Shown: in pieces, positions 63,333 through 64,000 of the stretch | How positions within the stretch are numbered: the stretch's first letter is position 1 | Layout: every line of letters starts with the position of its first letter | Assembly: GCA_016712535.1 (NCBI GenBank) | Contig: JADJQW010000003.1 | Span: 389,001-453,000 of the forward strand | Length of the DNA stretch: 64,000 nucleotides | Source of the DNA: Flavobacteriales bacterium | Lineage (GTDB): Bacteria; Bacteroidota; Bacteroidia; Flavobacteriales_F; PHOS-HE28 | Direction of reading: 5' to 3' | Program-made: the position numbers and the translations under genes | The notes under the pieces: generated by a model | Told to the model about the DNA's origin: nothing | Seen by the model: the letters and a program-made list of their open reading frames with translations, nothing else | The model's database searches: none

Positions 63333-64000
63333 TCAGATCGCATCGAAAGCCTCGATCCGCGAGCGCAGGCCGCGCCCTTCGGTCTCTTCAACGCGGCTGC
63401 AGAGCTTCAGCACCATGCACGCGCAAGGAAGCGGATAGGTGAAGAGCATCACCCCGAACTGCAATCCGAAGAACACCGACATCACGATCGGCATCACCGA
63501 GTTCATCGCCTCTGGATCGCCGGATGCACCCAGGAACATCAAGAGCATCATCACCACAACGCCCAGGATCTGCACGATGTAGCCGATCGCGCCCACGATC
63601 AGGCCCATCACCATCGAGACCCCGAGCGTGGGCCAGAAGTCCCCGCGCACCAGCATGAATGAACGCCGCATCGCCGAAGCCACGCCCATGCGCTCAACGG
63701 CCTGTGCTGCGCTCGCGAGCGATGCGTAGGTGGTGACGGCCAGGACGGCGGCTATCATGCCCATGACGGCCACTACGCTGAGCACCGGCTCCTCCAGCAG
63801 GATCAGCAAGACGAAGACCACGGCCGATCCGCCTGCCATAAGGCCCAGCAAGGTCAGGATGCCGAGATAGTGGAAGAGCCGGCCCAGCGCGCGTTTCACC
63901 AGGAAACCCGTGGTTGCTGAGCTCGACTCGCCGCGATCGTGCGCGCGGAGGAATTCATGCACCAGCGCATGCAGGAACACGATCAATAGCGCGAAGAGCA
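63333..64000 (-). CDS. Multi-pass membrane protein (partial at the right edge)
   Basis: About 222 residues are in the window; the frame stays open to the right edge without a good start. Transmembrane segments are at LFALLIVFLHALV (edge), YLGILTLLGLMAGG, VLLILLEEPVLSVVAVMGMIAAV, GVSMVMGLIVGAIGYIV and VMPIVMSVFFGLQFGVML, shortened in places. It resembles DUF4013-like or glycerophosphoryl-diester-phosphodiesterase-membrane-domain proteins, but the family is uncertain. It is convergent with the OmpA-family gene, 6 bases apart. Confidence 0.7.
   Translation of the reverse strand, partial: LFALLIVFLHALVHEFLRAHDRGESSSATTGFLVKRALGRLFHYLGILTLLGLMAGGSAVVFVLLILLEEPVLSVVAVMGMIAAVLAVTTYASLASAAQAVERMGVASAMRRSFMLVRGDFWPTLGVSMVMGLIVGAIGYIVQILGVVVMMLLMFLGASGDPEAMNSVMPIVMSVFFGLQFGVMLFTYPLPCACMVLKLCSRVEETEGRGLRSRIEAFDAI

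Overview
The window comes from a GC-rich member of the Bacteroidota, most likely a Flavobacteriales lineage. Evidence: C-terminal type IX secretion (T9SS) sorting-like domains on secreted proteins, DUF3078, DUF4476, DUF4197 and DUF6913 proteins, a GH3-serine hydrolase fusion, a tricorn-like S41 peptidase, and Bacteroidota-type -7 promoter boxes (TAnnTTTG or TAnnTTCG) lying 4-10 bases upstream of many start codons. No rRNA, tRNA or CRISPR array was seen.

Layout. 1-31 kb is mostly chromosomal housekeeping and envelope genes: an MscS-like channel, DUF3078 protein, GT39, smpB, L-2-hydroxyglutarate oxidase, thioesterase, nucleoside phosphorylase, beta-helix protein, TonB-like protein, GT22 and sugar transferase, an interrupted PA-domain T9SS protein, tricorn-like peptidase, desaturase, LysM protein, guaA, DinB, and the GH3-serine hydrolase. 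31-43 kb is core information processing and biosynthesis: dnaA (carrying an in-frame TAG), thioesterase, DMT transporter, ribD, prmC, ligA, DUF6913, dapA, an AAA/DUF4143 ATPase bracketed by 38-bp repeats, a 3'-5' exonuclease and rimM. 50-64 kb is chromosomal again: trmN6, a saccharopine dehydrogenase-family enzyme, a DUF4476/CsgG/LPP20 lipoprotein cluster, DUF423, pckA, a degenerate S41-like protein, an Mpo1-like protein, DinB, an OmpA-family protein and a partial membrane protein.

The striking region is 43.1-50.0 kb, inserted between rimM and trmN6. It is visibly AT-richer and holds an integron-like cassette array. Four imperfect inverted repeats of 79-124 bp (AAC...GTT, attC-like) separate an EcoRI-family restriction-modification pair, a TPR lipoprotein, a MORN/YwqK-type protein and an AraC-SDR pair. 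The border sequence after each GTT is complementary to the border before the AAC of the next site, as expected for integron cassettes. A tyrosine recombinase with an extra N-terminal domain, and without the IntI-specific insertion, borders the array with its 3' end. A candidate attI-like region with TATTGCG repeats lies between them. Read on the minus strand, recombinase, attI-like site and three of the four gene-bearing cassettes are collinear.

Two genes contain single in-frame stop codons (dnaA at 31844-31846; the PA/T9SS gene at 14582-14584). One transporter ORF runs antisense through the whole neighbouring thioesterase. These could be assembly errors or real lesions, and sequence alone cannot decide.
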